From Thelonectria olida (lineage: Eukaryota > Ascomycota > Sordariomycetes > Hypocreales > Nectriaceae): 64,000 bases of DNA. The stretch is taken from NCBI GenBank assembly GCA_020736575.1, contig JAGPYM010000034.1, positions 310,001 through 374,000 of the forward strand, in the 5' to 3' direction. The notes under the pieces were generated by a model that was not told the origin of the DNA, did no database searches, and saw only the letters and a program-made list of their open reading frames with translations. This document shows, in pieces, positions 20,525-32,822 of this stretch (position 1 is the stretch's first letter; the number at the start of each line of letters is the position of its first letter). The position numbers and the translations under genes are program-made.

Positions 20525-21977
20525 TGTCCCGTATACAAATGAGTGGAACTTTCTCTCGGTCCGGTAGCTGGAAACGGTACGAATACAAGGGGTTGCTTTC
20601 GTGGATGCTGGAGGCGAGCTGCTCAACGTCCCGAGTTGGGAGCCATGCTCATTTTGGCCTGAGGCAGCAGCCAGGCTCTTCTGTCTCCAGTCAAAGTTTT
20701 GTAAAGTTTTCAAAAGGTTTTACAAGGGTCGCCGTTGCTCAGTGCCAAAAACCGGGGTGACACGAAACCACAGCGCCAACCAACAAGATGTTGCCTACGA
20801 CCCCAGTCGTCTCCACAGGCACCTGGGAGGAAAGTTTTCAAAAGTTGGAAAAAAGATGAAGTTGAATAGATAGACGTGTCTGTGAAAGATTCTAAAAGTT
20901 GGTGGAAATTTGAGCATCGGTCAAGCAGGCACCATGGCAAGGTATAAATACTACGTGAATAAACGAAGCAAGCAGATGGCAATTAATTAGAGGGCAAGTA
21001 TCTACTATTTCATATTGTCAATAAGTGACAGAATCATTGGCGCTTCTCTTATTTACTTTGTCCCGACTAGCGATAACGCAATGGCAAGCCCCAATCTACC
21101 CAAATGCTCTCTTCCGCCGAGCCGCCTGCAGCCCAATCCCGCCTTCGAAGATCATAAAGTATGTAGCTAGGTGGCCAAGTGTCCAAAGTATTCCCTCGTC
21201 AAGCGTGTACTATCTATGATTTCACCATGCAGCTCGTAGGCTGACCAAGACCCACGTTAGGCATCTTCAGTCAAGCTAGAAGGAAAAGCGCCTGGTCATT
21301 CTTGCACTTTGGCGGTGAAGCATCACCCACTCGCGATTGAGCGCTGGCTGAACGAAACGCCGAAAGACGCTCCTTTCCACTGCATTGCCGAGGTATCCAC
21401 ACGACAGTTGCAGCTATCGACAACAAATAGTCTTCTTTGCGACTCGACCACGTCCGCGCATGCGACACCAAGCAGCGGGCATGGCAAGGGCGTTTAATCA
21501 ATGAAGTGGAGGGTGGAAGTTTGAATTGTCTATACCAACGCTCAATTTATCAAGAATGCGACTGTTTATCTCCTATTTGTGCTATATCTCAGCTCTTGCT
21601 GTTCCATGGGCAGCATCCCTCTCTTCGAATTGCCCTGCTGCAACCTGGAAAACGTAAATCGAAAACGGCACGTAGTTACCCGTGATGCGTACTGATAATG
21701 GCATCCAATAGCCGTAGACCACATGGAGTGGCCAAGGCTGCCTCGGGGGCAATGCAGACCACTGCCTTGCCTTTGAGCGCTTTAGGGGTTGCCTTACGCG
21801 CCGAGGCGGACCGCATGATGAGAGGATACGCAGGGAACTATTTAAGGATGCCTCGACGCTTCCAAGGCCACAGGTCATGTTTCTCGAAATTATTATTACT
21901 CAGCCGAATATTTGCCCATTTCCCTTGTATCTGGTGTCATCAAATGCCAGCCACTTACTAGAGTTTCTCATTGCAAC
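20525..21977. other. Intergenic region between the Clr5 gene and the AAA ATPase gene
   Basis: These 1.45 kb lie between divergent genes. A TATAAATA-like element on the plus strand is at 20943-20950. Only short, unconvincing reading frames are present. No RNA gene or mobile element is recognised. Confidence 0.45.
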
Positions 21978-24183
21978 ATGGACCGAGGCGAGGAAGACTT
22001 GAGCAACCCAATTCGGCCTTACCTTGCCCCGCTTCAGCTCCGGCAACCATCTCATGATATTGGAAGTGTTTGCGAGATTCGCCATTACGAACGTCTGAAG
22101 AACGCCAAGGGAGAGACCCTGCTGCTCCGAGCAGGCTCCAACCGAGCCCGCTCACTCCAGACGCCTCGAGATGATTGGTCTTCTCACGCCGCACTCATTC
22201 AGATCAAGGAGCCGAAGCCCCGTGATGACAAAGATCCTGAAATAACGCTGGAAATTCAGTCCCCGCATATGAAACTGGCAATGAAAACTTGCATCCCGCA
22301 GTTTCAATCCATTGATATCGATCAGAAATCAATCGTTCTCCAAGGCGAACCCCAATGCATATTTCACTACAGGCATGAGTTGATCGACTACCACCAAAAA
22401 TGTGCCGAGAACAATGACAAAGATGCCGCTGATCATGTGCGGTTCTTGCTCGACCATATGTTTAAGCAACTTGCTTCTGAGGTTCTTCATTTCCATCAGC
22501 ATATGGAGAACCCTGTCCTCCAGCCCGCGCTGGGTTACTTCAATTTGTGGATGGCATTTACTCCAGGCGATCTCATCTATGTGGGAAGCGGCTGTGCTGG
22601 GTCTGCTTCGTCAGAACCAGCAGACTATCTGTTCAAACTTCAATCGATGACCAGGTGCCGTTGCCCGAAGACATGGTGCCCAAATTACTCATGGGAGCTG
22701 ACCGGATATCATATCGACTACAACGGCGAGGATTTCGGTCATGTGTATCATTACACTAAGATTCAGCCTTATGAAGGATTGAAGGCGCTTCAAGATCTGA
22801 CAGTTATTCCACTCAAGTTTCATCCAGATAATGCTGTTTTGAAAGAAAAATTCATAACCCGAGGGAAGACTTTCGTTGGCTTGAGCGGTGAACATTTCAA
22901 GCACTGCAAAGGCGTTGCCCGTCTTCTTAAAGGAACAAGGACTAAGACTTTCCTAGGAGAGGATGACTATTTTGACACACGATTGACTCATGTAGGCTCT
23001 GACCACTCATGTTCCATAGACTTTAGCTAACTCTTTTCTAAGATCAATAGTCGCGTGTTCATCGACGGCAAGACCTTCTCAGAAGCTAGGCCAACTCATC
23101 AACCCACGATCGTTTCATCCGAAAAGTCTTTCCGCACTGAGTTAAGGCAGCATCTCGAGATGAAAGACGAGGAATACATGATTTGCGACGATAAGGTCGC
23201 AGGATACTCTCTGCAACACCACAAGTGGGGATGGTTTGGAGTGAACACCATTCAAGAGGTCGAATTTGACGACGATGCTTTCAGCTGCCTTATAATTCAG
23301 CCCAAGTTCAAAGACATGATGTTGTCTCTAGTGAAGTCCCATACTGCAGAGACAAACGACTTCGATGACTTCATTAAGGGCAAAGGCAAAGGCCTCATCT
23401 TCCTCCTGCACGGAGACCCTGGAACGGGGAAAACTCTCACTGCAGGTATGCAGCTACGCGTTCAACATCAATGACACGAACTAACCATCTCCTCTAGAAA
23501 GCATTGCTGACTATGTGAGGCGGCCTCTCATCAGAATGGATATGAGCGCACTGGGATCCAGCCCCGGCGAGATAGAAGAATCCCTGACTGCAACATTCGA
23601 AGTAGCGAGGAAATGGAACGCCATCACTCTCTTGGACGAAGCGGACGTGTTTCTCGAGCAAAGAAGAAATTCCGATCTGCAACGAAACCATCTGGTGGGA
23701 AGTATGAGCGCAAACTCGCAGCCGTGGAAAAAAGACAACCCGGCTAACAAAGACTTAGCCTTCCTCCGCAGTCTCGAGTATTTTGAGGGCGTGATGTTCC
23801 TCACGACAAATCGTATCCAGTCATTCGATCGTGCTTTCAAATCTCGCATCCACCTCGCAATCTACTACCCCAAGCTCGATAAGAGCAGTAGGAAAGAAAT
23901 ATGGGAGTTGTTCCTCGAGCGGCCGGGACTTGAGATCGAGGCGGATGTTCGTGATAGTGGCTTCATAGAAACCATGGCAGGTCAGAACCTAAATGGGCGT
24001 CAGATCAAGAATGCCGTTTCCCTTGCACGCTCCTTTGCAGTCAGTCAGGGGAGAAGTCTTGGTCAACAACATTTGGAAACGGCTTTCGCCGCGATGACAT
24101 CTTTTGAGACTGATTTCATCCGAGATCAGCCTGAAGAGGACAACGATTCTGTGAACAACAATCGGAAACGGCAAAGAACTTAG
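21978..24183 (+). CDS. AAA+ ATPase with DUF7025-type N-terminal region
   Basis: Exons 21978-22991, 23043-23445, 23498-23701 and 23759-24183 give 681 residues. Introns are 51, 52 and 57 bp; the junctions read THINSRVFIDG, TLTAESIADYVRRP and LVGTFLRSLEYF. The N-terminal half (HYRHELIDYH, GYFNLWMAFTPGDLIYV, HVYHYTKIQPYEG, ITRGKTFVGLSGEHFKHC) is the DUF7025-type region of fungal AAA proteins. The ATPase core has Walker A GDPGTGKT (Lys468), Walker B ITLLDEADVFLE (Asp519-Glu520), sensor/arginine-finger region LTTNRIQSFDRAFKSRIH and C-terminal lid NGRQIKNAVSLARSFA. It probably remodels proteins. It stands 847 bases upstream of the NLR gene in the same direction. The third intron is a multiple of three without a stop, so retention would insert 19 residues. 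Confidence 0.9.
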
Positions 24184-25030
24184 CTAAGGGGGATGGCGAT
24201 ACGTCGAGGAAGTTTTTAGTTTCTGCGCTAAAACAGAATGGAAGGATTCCTTCATTGAAGTTTAACTGAACTAGGGAGTTTGCGCCATGTGAGAAGCTGT
24301 TGAGTTCGTTCTTTTGTTCATGTTAGATGTACATAGCCTCAGGTTCCTTGACCAAGGTTTACTCGGCAATGGGATTTTCACTATGAACTACAACAGCTCT
24401 AATAATAGCCTTATTGCGATGTGTGCAGCGCTGGATTTAAGCTTGCATCGACTTCTACGTTATGGCTCTAATAGTGGCCCCTTTAGGCTCCAGTAGTAGG
24501 TTTTGGCAAGAATAAATTATGGTTGATTTTGAGTGACCATCTAAAGATTTTTATTGGTAGGTCTAGATTATCCGGATTCTTTCTCGAGGTCACTGTGAAA
24601 AAAAGAAGAAGAGAAACGCCTTGCATGCCGCCCCAAGTTGGGTCTCACTTGTCTGCCTTGCGAATTGCCTCGCAAAATCGCCTTGCACGAGGCCTCCTAC
24701 AGGCCTCCGAATGACCTGCCTAACAAAATTAGTTTTTCGAATGGCCATAGTAGCCCTTGGCATGTCTTCTCTCTCCTTTCCAGAGCGTCCTCCCCAGATA
24801 ATGTCACCAATATCACTTGTCACTCGTACAGCATCAGTCTAACGGCCACTCCCCAGGCCAAGTTCTATTGGCCCAGGCTGCATCTTCCTGCTTTGTGGCT
24901 GATCGTGAACACGTGATTAAATCACAACTCCATTTGACGCGTCTGTCCAGCTCCTTCACTTGTGCGGGGATTCTCACCTGATTTCAACTCCACGAGTTGG
25001 GCGAGTTTGGCGTGTATCGGTTTGTTCAAG
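24184..25030. other. Intergenic region upstream of the NLR gene
   Basis: No gene is supported in these 847 bases. Around 24625-24712 there are clustered CTTGC/GCCTC repeats (GAGGCCTCCTACAGGCCTCC and similar) that may be part of a small repeat, but no terminal repeats were identified. Confidence 0.4.
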
Positions 25031-28000
25031 ATGTCACTGGTTGCGACTTCGTCGTCTCCAGTCCATGCTACAGACGACAACCTCAAAGAGGCCTTGGACT
25101 CATTTCAACAGGTTCTCACCGACGATCAACGCCGCCAATTTCGACATGTTAAATCCGTCCCGGACGCTGGAACCGTCCTTGAATTCACGGCAGAGCTTGA
25201 CTTAAAGAGGAATGCTAAGGGACGAAGTATCGCCAGTAGACTCTACTCGGTGCTTCAATCAGTCCGAGATTTCTCCAATGTCATGGATACTTTTGTGTCC
25301 TCTCACCCAGAAATTGCCGCCCTGGTTTGGGGCAGTGTGAAACTGACAATCTTAGTATGTCATACACGTCACATCGCTCCTCACTTCACAGGCTCTAGCT
25401 GCAGCTGAACCGAGTCTACTCTAGATTGCCATCAACTTCGCCTCCTACTACGAAGCGCTGTCAGAACTGTTTCTGAATCTCAAAGATGTTTGCCCACAAT
25501 TTGTGGAATACGAGGTGTTGTACCCAAGTTCGATAAGACTCCAAAAGGCCTTGTGTAACTTTCATGCTGCCATTGTTAGATGCTGCAAGCACGTCGTCGA
25601 GGTCATCTCTCGACAATGTGCGTTTCCTCATCTAGTGATTTCTTCATTTAACTTCCTTGTAACTGACTTCTCAAATACAGGGCAGGCAAAGCTTCTCAAC
25701 TCGTTATGGCAGTCTTTCGAACAAGAGTTCAGACCCGACATGGATGACATTCGGCGATGTAGCTCCAACGTCAAGGAAGAGTTACTCCTTGCAAAGGCAC
25801 AGGCGGATTACCAAGATCAACAACTCCAAGGTGTCGAAAGGAAGGAAGCATCAGACCACAGAAGGGGACTTACAAGCTTTATGTCACGGGTGGGCATTAA
25901 CATGGACAAGACGGAATCCATGCAGGTGCAGAGGGACGAGAGGGAGGCCAGTGAGTTATATTCAAATTCGTTGGCTAAATGTATCACGGCTAATCATATC
26001 TGTATTAGGGGAACGACGGCAGCGACTGCTTGCCCTCCTCTCCTCCTACGACCATCTCACACCACTGAGGCAGAGCCGAGAAAAGAGGCACCTCCATACA
26101 GCAGAGTGGTTGCTTCAGACCCTGGAATTCGATCGATGGATGAATAATGACAGTTGTCAGGTCCTATGGTGCTCTGGCAAAAGTCAGTATCTTCTCTTCT
26201 GCTCACTTCCATTTCTAACCATACACAGTTGGATCTGGGAAGACCATCCTTGCGTGAGTGCTTGACGACATTCATTCTCCATTGGACTGATTGTTGATAA
26301 AATCGTAGAGCAAACACGATTGACCACATTTTGAGAACGAAAAAGGGCCCCGATATCTTTTTGACATTCTTCTTCCTTCGGTTTGATGACGAACAATCGC
26401 TCAACGCGAATACCATCCTTCGCTCCATCATCCGACAAACTCTGGATTCGACGAGCCTTTCTGCGGAAACAACGGCCTGGCTGCAAAAGTTCGAAAATTT
26501 TATGTCCCCAGACCTTGGAGAACTTGCAGAGTTCCTTAGGATGCGAATACAGTCCTCGAAAGCCTTCTACATTATCATTGATGGTTTGGATGAATGCAAG
26601 CAGGTGGAAACTAAGGGGCTCCTCCAAAAACTTACTTCAGTTATTGCAGTTGAGTCTAAGGTAAAATTGCTTGTTTTCAGTCGAGAAAGCCTCTCGGGGA
26701 TCATCAAGAAGCACTTTCCAGCCGTTGCACACGTTTCAATGGCTTGCCAACCTGCTCAGGGTGACATTGCAGCATATATCAAGGCGACAGTGGAGGAAAG
26801 GGTCGAGAATGGGGATCTGGTCATTGGGAACAGAAGCCTCGTCAACGATATAACGACAGCCTTAGTCAATGGTTCCGATGGCATGTATGCACACCCTCGC
26901 TTTAGAAACACTACCTTGTTCTTGTCTCATCTCCGTTTCCAGGTTCCTATGGGTTACGTTCCAAATCGACGAACTCTGCGCGACACATTCCGACGAAGAC
27001 ATCCGAAAAGCTCTCCAGGACCTTCCAGAAAGCCTGGAAGAGACGTTCAATCGAGCGCTAGATCGAATTCTCAAGCGACGAGAAGCGAAGATGGCGCAAC
27101 GAGCCTTTACGTGGATCGGTGCGGCCAAACGTCCACTTTCCTTGGAGCAACTGCGTGAGGTCTTACCAATAGAGATTGAGCAACCCTACTCAAGGCCTGA
27201 GCAGTCTCTCAACCGTATTGAGGATATTCAGTCCTGGTGTGAAAACCTGGTCCAAATTGACGAGGAACTTCGCATAGTTCAATTCGCACATCACAGTATT
27301 CATCAATTTCTCTCTGGAAAGCCTCATCAGCCGCGGTTTACCAAGTTTCACTTCGATGTTGAGGAAGCAGATCACTTTGCCGGAGAGATTTGCGTGACCT
27401 ACCTCGGCTTTTCCGACTTCCAGAGAGCCTTAACTAGGCGATCTCAGCCACTCAAACCCTTCAAACCAACAAACATAGCGGATATGGCGTTAAACAATGA
27501 AACAGGCCTAGCCACGTCAGTGTCCATGTGGCGAAGTTTCAGTCGTACGTCTCGAGAAACACCGACGAATTTTGACGTGACTCGGCTTCTAGAGAGCCAA
27601 AGACGACACTCCCAGCCCTTGTCGCAACTTGAACGCGAGCACCCCTTTCTCGAATATGCATCAGAAGGATGGCTGCTGCACTCATCCGCGTTCGAGAAGG
27701 GTAAATCCAAGATGTGGTATCTGTGGAGGAACTTGGTCATGGACAACAACGAATTAACTCAGAAGCCTTGGAGTAATACCCAACTCCCTCTGAACAATGA
27801 GCAAGTTGCGGGCTGGGCTCTTCAAGCCAAACATTGTGCTTTGATTTGTCTAATCTTAGAAGCCGGCTGGTCTTCCTCCCCCAACTTGGTTCAACTTCTC
27901 CAATTTTTGGTAAAGAAGGGAGACATGGCCAAGCTGGATCCTATTTTCGACGGGATTGATCACGACGTTTTCGAGGCCATCAGGGGCAGTTTACTTCAAG

Positions 28001-29586
28001 AAGCCTCCAGGCACGGCCATGTTGCTATGGTTGATTTAATATTAGCCCGGAACGCCAGTTTCAATCTCCTCCTGGATTGGCGAGATGGTGAGAAAGCGCT
28101 CATGGCAGCGGTAGAAGCGGGGCACTTTCTTGTTGTCAAGCAACTATTAGATGCACATAACCTCGACGAAATCCGGACTGCCGGCCGAGAGGTATTTCGA
28201 GTGGCTGTGGAGAACGACCACTCGCTTATCGTTGAGATGCTCCTTGAATTGGGGGTTGAGCCTGATATCGACATATTAGAAGTTGCTTTAGACAGTGGCC
28301 ACGCTGGCGTCTTCAAGAGGCTGGTAGCTGCGGGAGTGGCAATCAGTGGGAATGAACTCTTTGTTGCCGCGTCGAAAGGGAATGTAGGCGTTTTTGAAGA
28401 GCTCCGGAATTTGGAGCCACGGATTGATTATCAGGTGCTTCGAGTTGCGGCGCAGAATGGTCATCTTGCTATCGTCGAGATGGCCTTGGACACCTTGCTT
28501 GAAGTCGACCCGCCGGATGAACTCATGGAGGAGTCAGCTCTAGAGCAAGCTGCCCTAAATGGGCACGACCTGGTTATCGAGACACTGCTCCAGGCCAAAG
28601 CTGAGGTGAACCGCACGGCGAGTCCTCGGACCGCCTTGCAAGCTGCTGCAGGTGGCGGCCATTTGAGCACGTTTAAGAGGCTTTTGAGGGCAGGAGCTGA
28701 GATAAATGTTCGCATCGATGCAGACCACAAGATGAGCACGCTGGAGATTGCTGTAGAAGGCGGTTGCCTTGCTGTTGTCGAGCATGCATTGGAGGCAAGC
28801 GCCGAGGTAAATCGCGAGCCAGGCCCCGTGCTCGTTCCAACTGCACTTCAGTTGGCGACACATAGGGGACATTTGCAAATCGTCAAACGCCTACTAGACG
28901 CAGGGGCCGAAGTAGATGGTCGAAGCGATTCGAGGCTCATGAATGAATCGGCTGTTCGAGTACATCTGGCGCGCCCAAACCCCGATCCCCGCAACTACAG
29001 ATACCTGACTGCGCTACAGATTGCCGCTGGACAAGGTGACCTTGCTCTGGTAGACACCCTGCTAGAGGCAGGAGCTGATGTGAACGCAGCTCCTGGCTTC
29101 TACGAAGACATTGACCTCAGTGCACTAGCAGGTGCCGCAGAGGGAGGTCACCTTGCCGTCGTTGAAAGACTACTCCAAAAAGGAGTTTCCCTGTACACTG
29201 GTGGACACAACCTAAGCCTTCTCCAGTTGGCTGTAATTCATGGACATCTTGACGTTGTTGACAGTCTCTTGGATGCAGCAGCTCAAGACAATTATGATGG
29301 CCGGGATGCCGACTTCACACTCGCGCTACTTATGGCAGCAGAGGAGGGGGATCTTACCGTAGTTGAAAGGCTGTTGAAGGTAAACACTAAGGTAGGGGCG
29401 AGTGATGTCGGATACGGAGGGGAGAAGGTTTTGGCGAGGGCCAAAAAAACGCACCCTGCCATTTACCGAATGATCATTGAGGCAAGACATGCACAAAAGA
29501 CTCAGTCCAAGATCACGGCAGAACGGAACCGACTCTTCCAGGACTCGGAAGAGAGCTCGAGCAGGAGGCAGAAAAGATCTTGTTGA
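25031..29586 (+). CDS. NACHT-ankyrin NLR-like receptor (STAND protein)
   Basis: Seven exons (25031-25354, 25425-25617, 25681-25950, 26009-26182, 26229-26253, 26309-26884, 26943-29586) give 1401 residues. The N-terminal domain (about residues 10-260) is helical, of the DUF7708 type found on fungal NLRs (LVWGSVKLTILIAINFASYY, LYPSSIRLQKALCNFHAA). The NACHT NTPase follows: EWLLQTLEFDRWMN, Walker A GKIGSGKT (Lys325), encoded across a 25-base exon, then Walker B YIIIDGLDEC (near 420), KLLVFSRES and GMFLWVTFQIDELC. A winged-helix-like region (RAFTWIGAAKRPLSLEQLREVL, QFAHHSIHQFLSG) leads to at least a dozen ankyrin repeats (about residues 870-1375). Fungal NLRs are proposed sensors of non-self that trigger programmed death or defence. 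The reading is intact throughout. Confidence 0.93.
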
Positions 29587-29772
29587 TGCAGAGGTTCCAG
29601 GGCCGGAGGAGAACAGAACCGACGGGCATAAGAGGCAATATAAGAATAGATTTAATCTTGTATTAAGTTCAGCCCCCCACAGAACATTGACACAACCGAC
29701 AAGACAAATATGTCTCTTTGAGGGGGACACCTAACTTATACCGATATACAAAAGCCAAGTCATCGAGTTTAC

Positions 29773-31653
29773 CTAGGCAACATTGCCACGAACCTGTTTC
29801 ACTGCACTGACCTTGATATCCCTCCAGAAAAAGACACAGAACCAACCAAGGGCCAAGATACAAACACTCGTGATTAGCATGTATCGTTGACTATCGCCAT
29901 AAGCCAGAGCAATTCCGCGTCGGATCTCAGTGCCGGGTCTGTACGCGAGCTGGGTGAGCATGCTGCTGTAAATTGGGTCGACGTCGGTGCCGGGAGGGAG
30001 ATGCACGATGAGGCGATCCCGGAAAGTGCCAGTCCAAATAGCAGCTGAAATAGTCGAGCCGACGGCAGTTCCAATACTGCCAAAGAGGTCGAGAATGGCT
30101 ATCATGACGGCGATGTGTTGATGATCCGAGGGTGCCATCATGGCCATTTCACCAGAGAGCACAATAGGACCGCCCGCAAAGGCAACGAAGACCTGTGTCA
30201 TGACAACATATCCGATGTTTTGGTCGGGCTGACGGAAATGAATCATGAGACCAACACCAAGAAGCATGAGGGGCATGGCAAAATATAGGTTCACCCACTT
30301 GAATCGACCCGTCTTTGCCATGATGTAGCCCAGGACCAGGCCAGAGAAGCAAGACCCTACTCGGTAGATGTTACTAATGTAGGTGGCTTTGGTCACACCG
30401 GTTTCCCAAACGACCATGCACATGGAAGTGAAGTAAGCTCCCCAGATGGCCGAGTTCCAAAATACAAAGGTGAACATAAGACCGCCAAAGAAGACAGTGC
30501 GGTCAGCGAGCAGTTTGTAGGGTATGAAGGTGACGGGCGCAAACCACCTCTCCCAGCATACAAAGGCGATAATCAGGAGGCCACCGAAAATGATCATGCA
30601 GATGATCATGGGAGACTTCCAGCCGTCGGGCTGTCGCGAGTAGATGGACATGGGTAAAAGGAAGAGGGACATGCCCGCGACCAAAACGATGATGCCAAGC
30701 ATGTCAACTTGGACGCACCACTCGTACGCCGCCCTGAAAGAAAGTTTTGGTTTGACGCGAACGGCGAGACCTTGCTTAACGGCCTTGCGATGGTTCCAGA
30801 AGAAGAGGATGGCGAGCGGGGAGACAACAACGGGGACAACAATAGCCCAGATGCCGAACCCCCACCTCCAACGAATGGTCTTTATGATTTTGCTGGCCAT
30901 AGGACCTCCGATCCAAGGCGTGACAATGTATGGAGTTGTGGCAAAGGCGAGCATCAGGGACGGTTGACGAGAGAGGATGTGTCCGCGATGAAGACCGTCA
31001 TGCAGTAACTTACACCCTGGGCGCTAAGACAAGTTAGAGAGAACCAACGAGCATGTGCACATGTACATACCCAGTGACGGAGAAGACTTGAGCGGCCACG
31101 TAGGTCTCGACGTTTTGACACGCAGCCATCATGATGAAGCCCAGAGTCCAGAGAACCATGGTAATGACGAGAGTCTCGGGCCGGCCCCAAGTATCCATGA
31201 TCTTGGCAAACACAATCTTGGACAGGCCGCCGAATAAGCCAGCAATGATATAAGTCACGGCGGTGAGTGAGTGGGCTGAGAAGTCGCTCGTGACAAAGGG
31301 ATTCAGCGTGCGGAGCACCACTTCTTGCATTGAGGCGATGAAGTAGATGAGCCAGATTCTGTCCACGGTCTCAGTTCCGCGCATGTCGAAAACGCATTGC
31401 CCAAGCGGTCGAATACTTACATGACGTAGGCGGCGACGATGTCTCGCCTCGTCCAGATGGTGGTGACGGCCTCCATGTTGCGTACACCGACCTGATAGTG
31501 GCTCGAGGCGTCGGGAATCTTATTGCTGTCCGTATCGCCATCGTGACCATGGGCGCCAATTTCCTTGTGGTTAGGAGAGCTGTCAACGGCGGCGACATCA
31601 GGTTTTGGCTCGGCGGGGCCGTCGGCCGCCTTGCGCTTGAAGGAGAATGCCAT
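29773..31653 (-). CDS. MFS siderophore-iron transporter (MirB/Sit1-like), one apparent frameshift
   Basis: Exons 31653-31421, 31358-31071 and 31023-29773; introns 62 and 47 bp. Allowing for one frame break the protein is about 590 residues, normal for fungal siderophore transporters. A hydrophilic N-terminal tail leads to DIVAAYVIIWLIYFIASMQ, ALTPYV-like TLNPFVTSDF, YIIAGLFGGLSKIVFAKIMDTWGRPE, then GAQGVSYCMTVFIADTSSLVNRP. At about 30955-30964 the frame is lost by one base, exactly before MLAFATTPYIVTPWIGGP, which resumes and runs intact to the end with the expected membrane helices. The shift lies in a short C run, so it may be a base-calling loss. These transporters import ferric siderophores across the plasma membrane. 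It is divergent from a CFEM gene across a double GATA site. Confidence 0.85.
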
Positions 31654-32822
31654 GTTTGCAGCTCAATTAATGATATTGAGAAAGTCGAGTTCTGAACATT
31701 GGAATGACAGACCGGTCGTGATTGACGTCGTGGGCTTGACGTTCAAGAAAGCCAGCCAGGGCGGTGATGTTGGGATGGGCCGGTAGGAGGCTTAATATAG
31801 GTCGGCAGATGCAGCTACAATAAGTTATCTACGCCGCGTCCAGCGTGGAGAAAATGGGGGATGGGTAGGTGAGAGCATTCTGCGTGGATTGACCTTCGAT
31901 GTCACGCAGGCCTAGACAGGGGCACAAGTGGTCATTACGAGGTGCCTGGTCAAGGATGGTCCATTCCCTTGAGCTCAAGATGCTGCCGATCTGTCTGGCG
32001 TCGGATAACTCAGAGTGATCAACCGTCGAGGAATGCAGGGGTCAACGGACAAGCTTAAACAAGACTGGGAAGTGGGAGAAAGCTCCCTCGCACCCGACAA
32101 GCAGACCAATCAGCGTGTTATCTGATGATCAGATAATTCTGTCAACTTCTACTGAATGGATCCGACACAGCCAATCACGACTTTCCACCTCGATTACCCC
32201 TGGCACCTCGTTGAAGGCTTGACAGGGTTGACAGGGCTCTTTTGCAGCACGGCTTCGCTTGTTGTTCCGTTTGGTCCGTTCCTCGACGATCCGAGACAAG
32301 GATGTTTGCTCGAAAGATCCGTCCAGCCCTGTCGAAATGCTTGTTGCCCGTCCGTCATTCACGCTCTTTTGTCATGCGAGTCTTCCAATCTGGAAACCCT
32401 CTCATCTCCATGGCTAAGTGTGAGCGATTTCGGCCAACATGTCATGTCCTAGTGCCAAGTCACTTCCTAGCTGCGAACTGAATTCTTGGATGGCCAGTCG
32501 TCTCCTTGTCAACCTTGAACCCAGGGCCCCTCTTACAAGGGTCCGCTCTCCGCTCTCCAACTCTCGGCCGTTTGCTACCGAGGCAGCTTCATGGTTGGAC
32601 GGTGACCGCTTTACGACCCCCATTCTTTTCTTCTTATCCAAAATGCTCTGGCTTTACAACCCTGGCCGGAGGTGACTTGACCTGACCCTTCCTTGCGCCC
32701 TCCGCCACCCACCTATAAACTGCTTCTTCTGCTCTACCTTGAGCCGCTCCCACATCTCCCACTTCGCTCACCTTGAAGCCCAACATCCATCTTAATTTGA
32801 CCACCCGCATCACAAGCTCATC
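31654..32822. promoter_or_regulatory. Shared divergent promoter of the siderophore transporter and CFEM genes
   Basis: These 1169 bases separate two outward-pointing starts. They hold the 19-bp double GATA palindrome (listed separately), further single GATA sites (for example TTATCT near 31826 and GATAA near 32004) and a TATAAA box at 32714-32719, about 104 bases before the CFEM start. Co-regulation of both genes by iron is inferred. Confidence 0.6.
32118..32136. promoter_or_regulatory. Palindromic double SreA/Urbs1-type GATA site
   Basis: TTATCTGAT (32118-32126) and ATCAGATAA (32128-32136) are inverted copies of the nine-base consensus ATCWGATAA, separated by one base. This extended GATA motif is bound by fungal iron-responsive GATA repressors (SreA in Aspergillus, Urbs1 in Ustilago). 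Two exact matches back to back, in the only divergent promoter with an MFS siderophore transporter on one side and a CFEM gene on the other, make a functional site likely. Confidence 0.75.
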
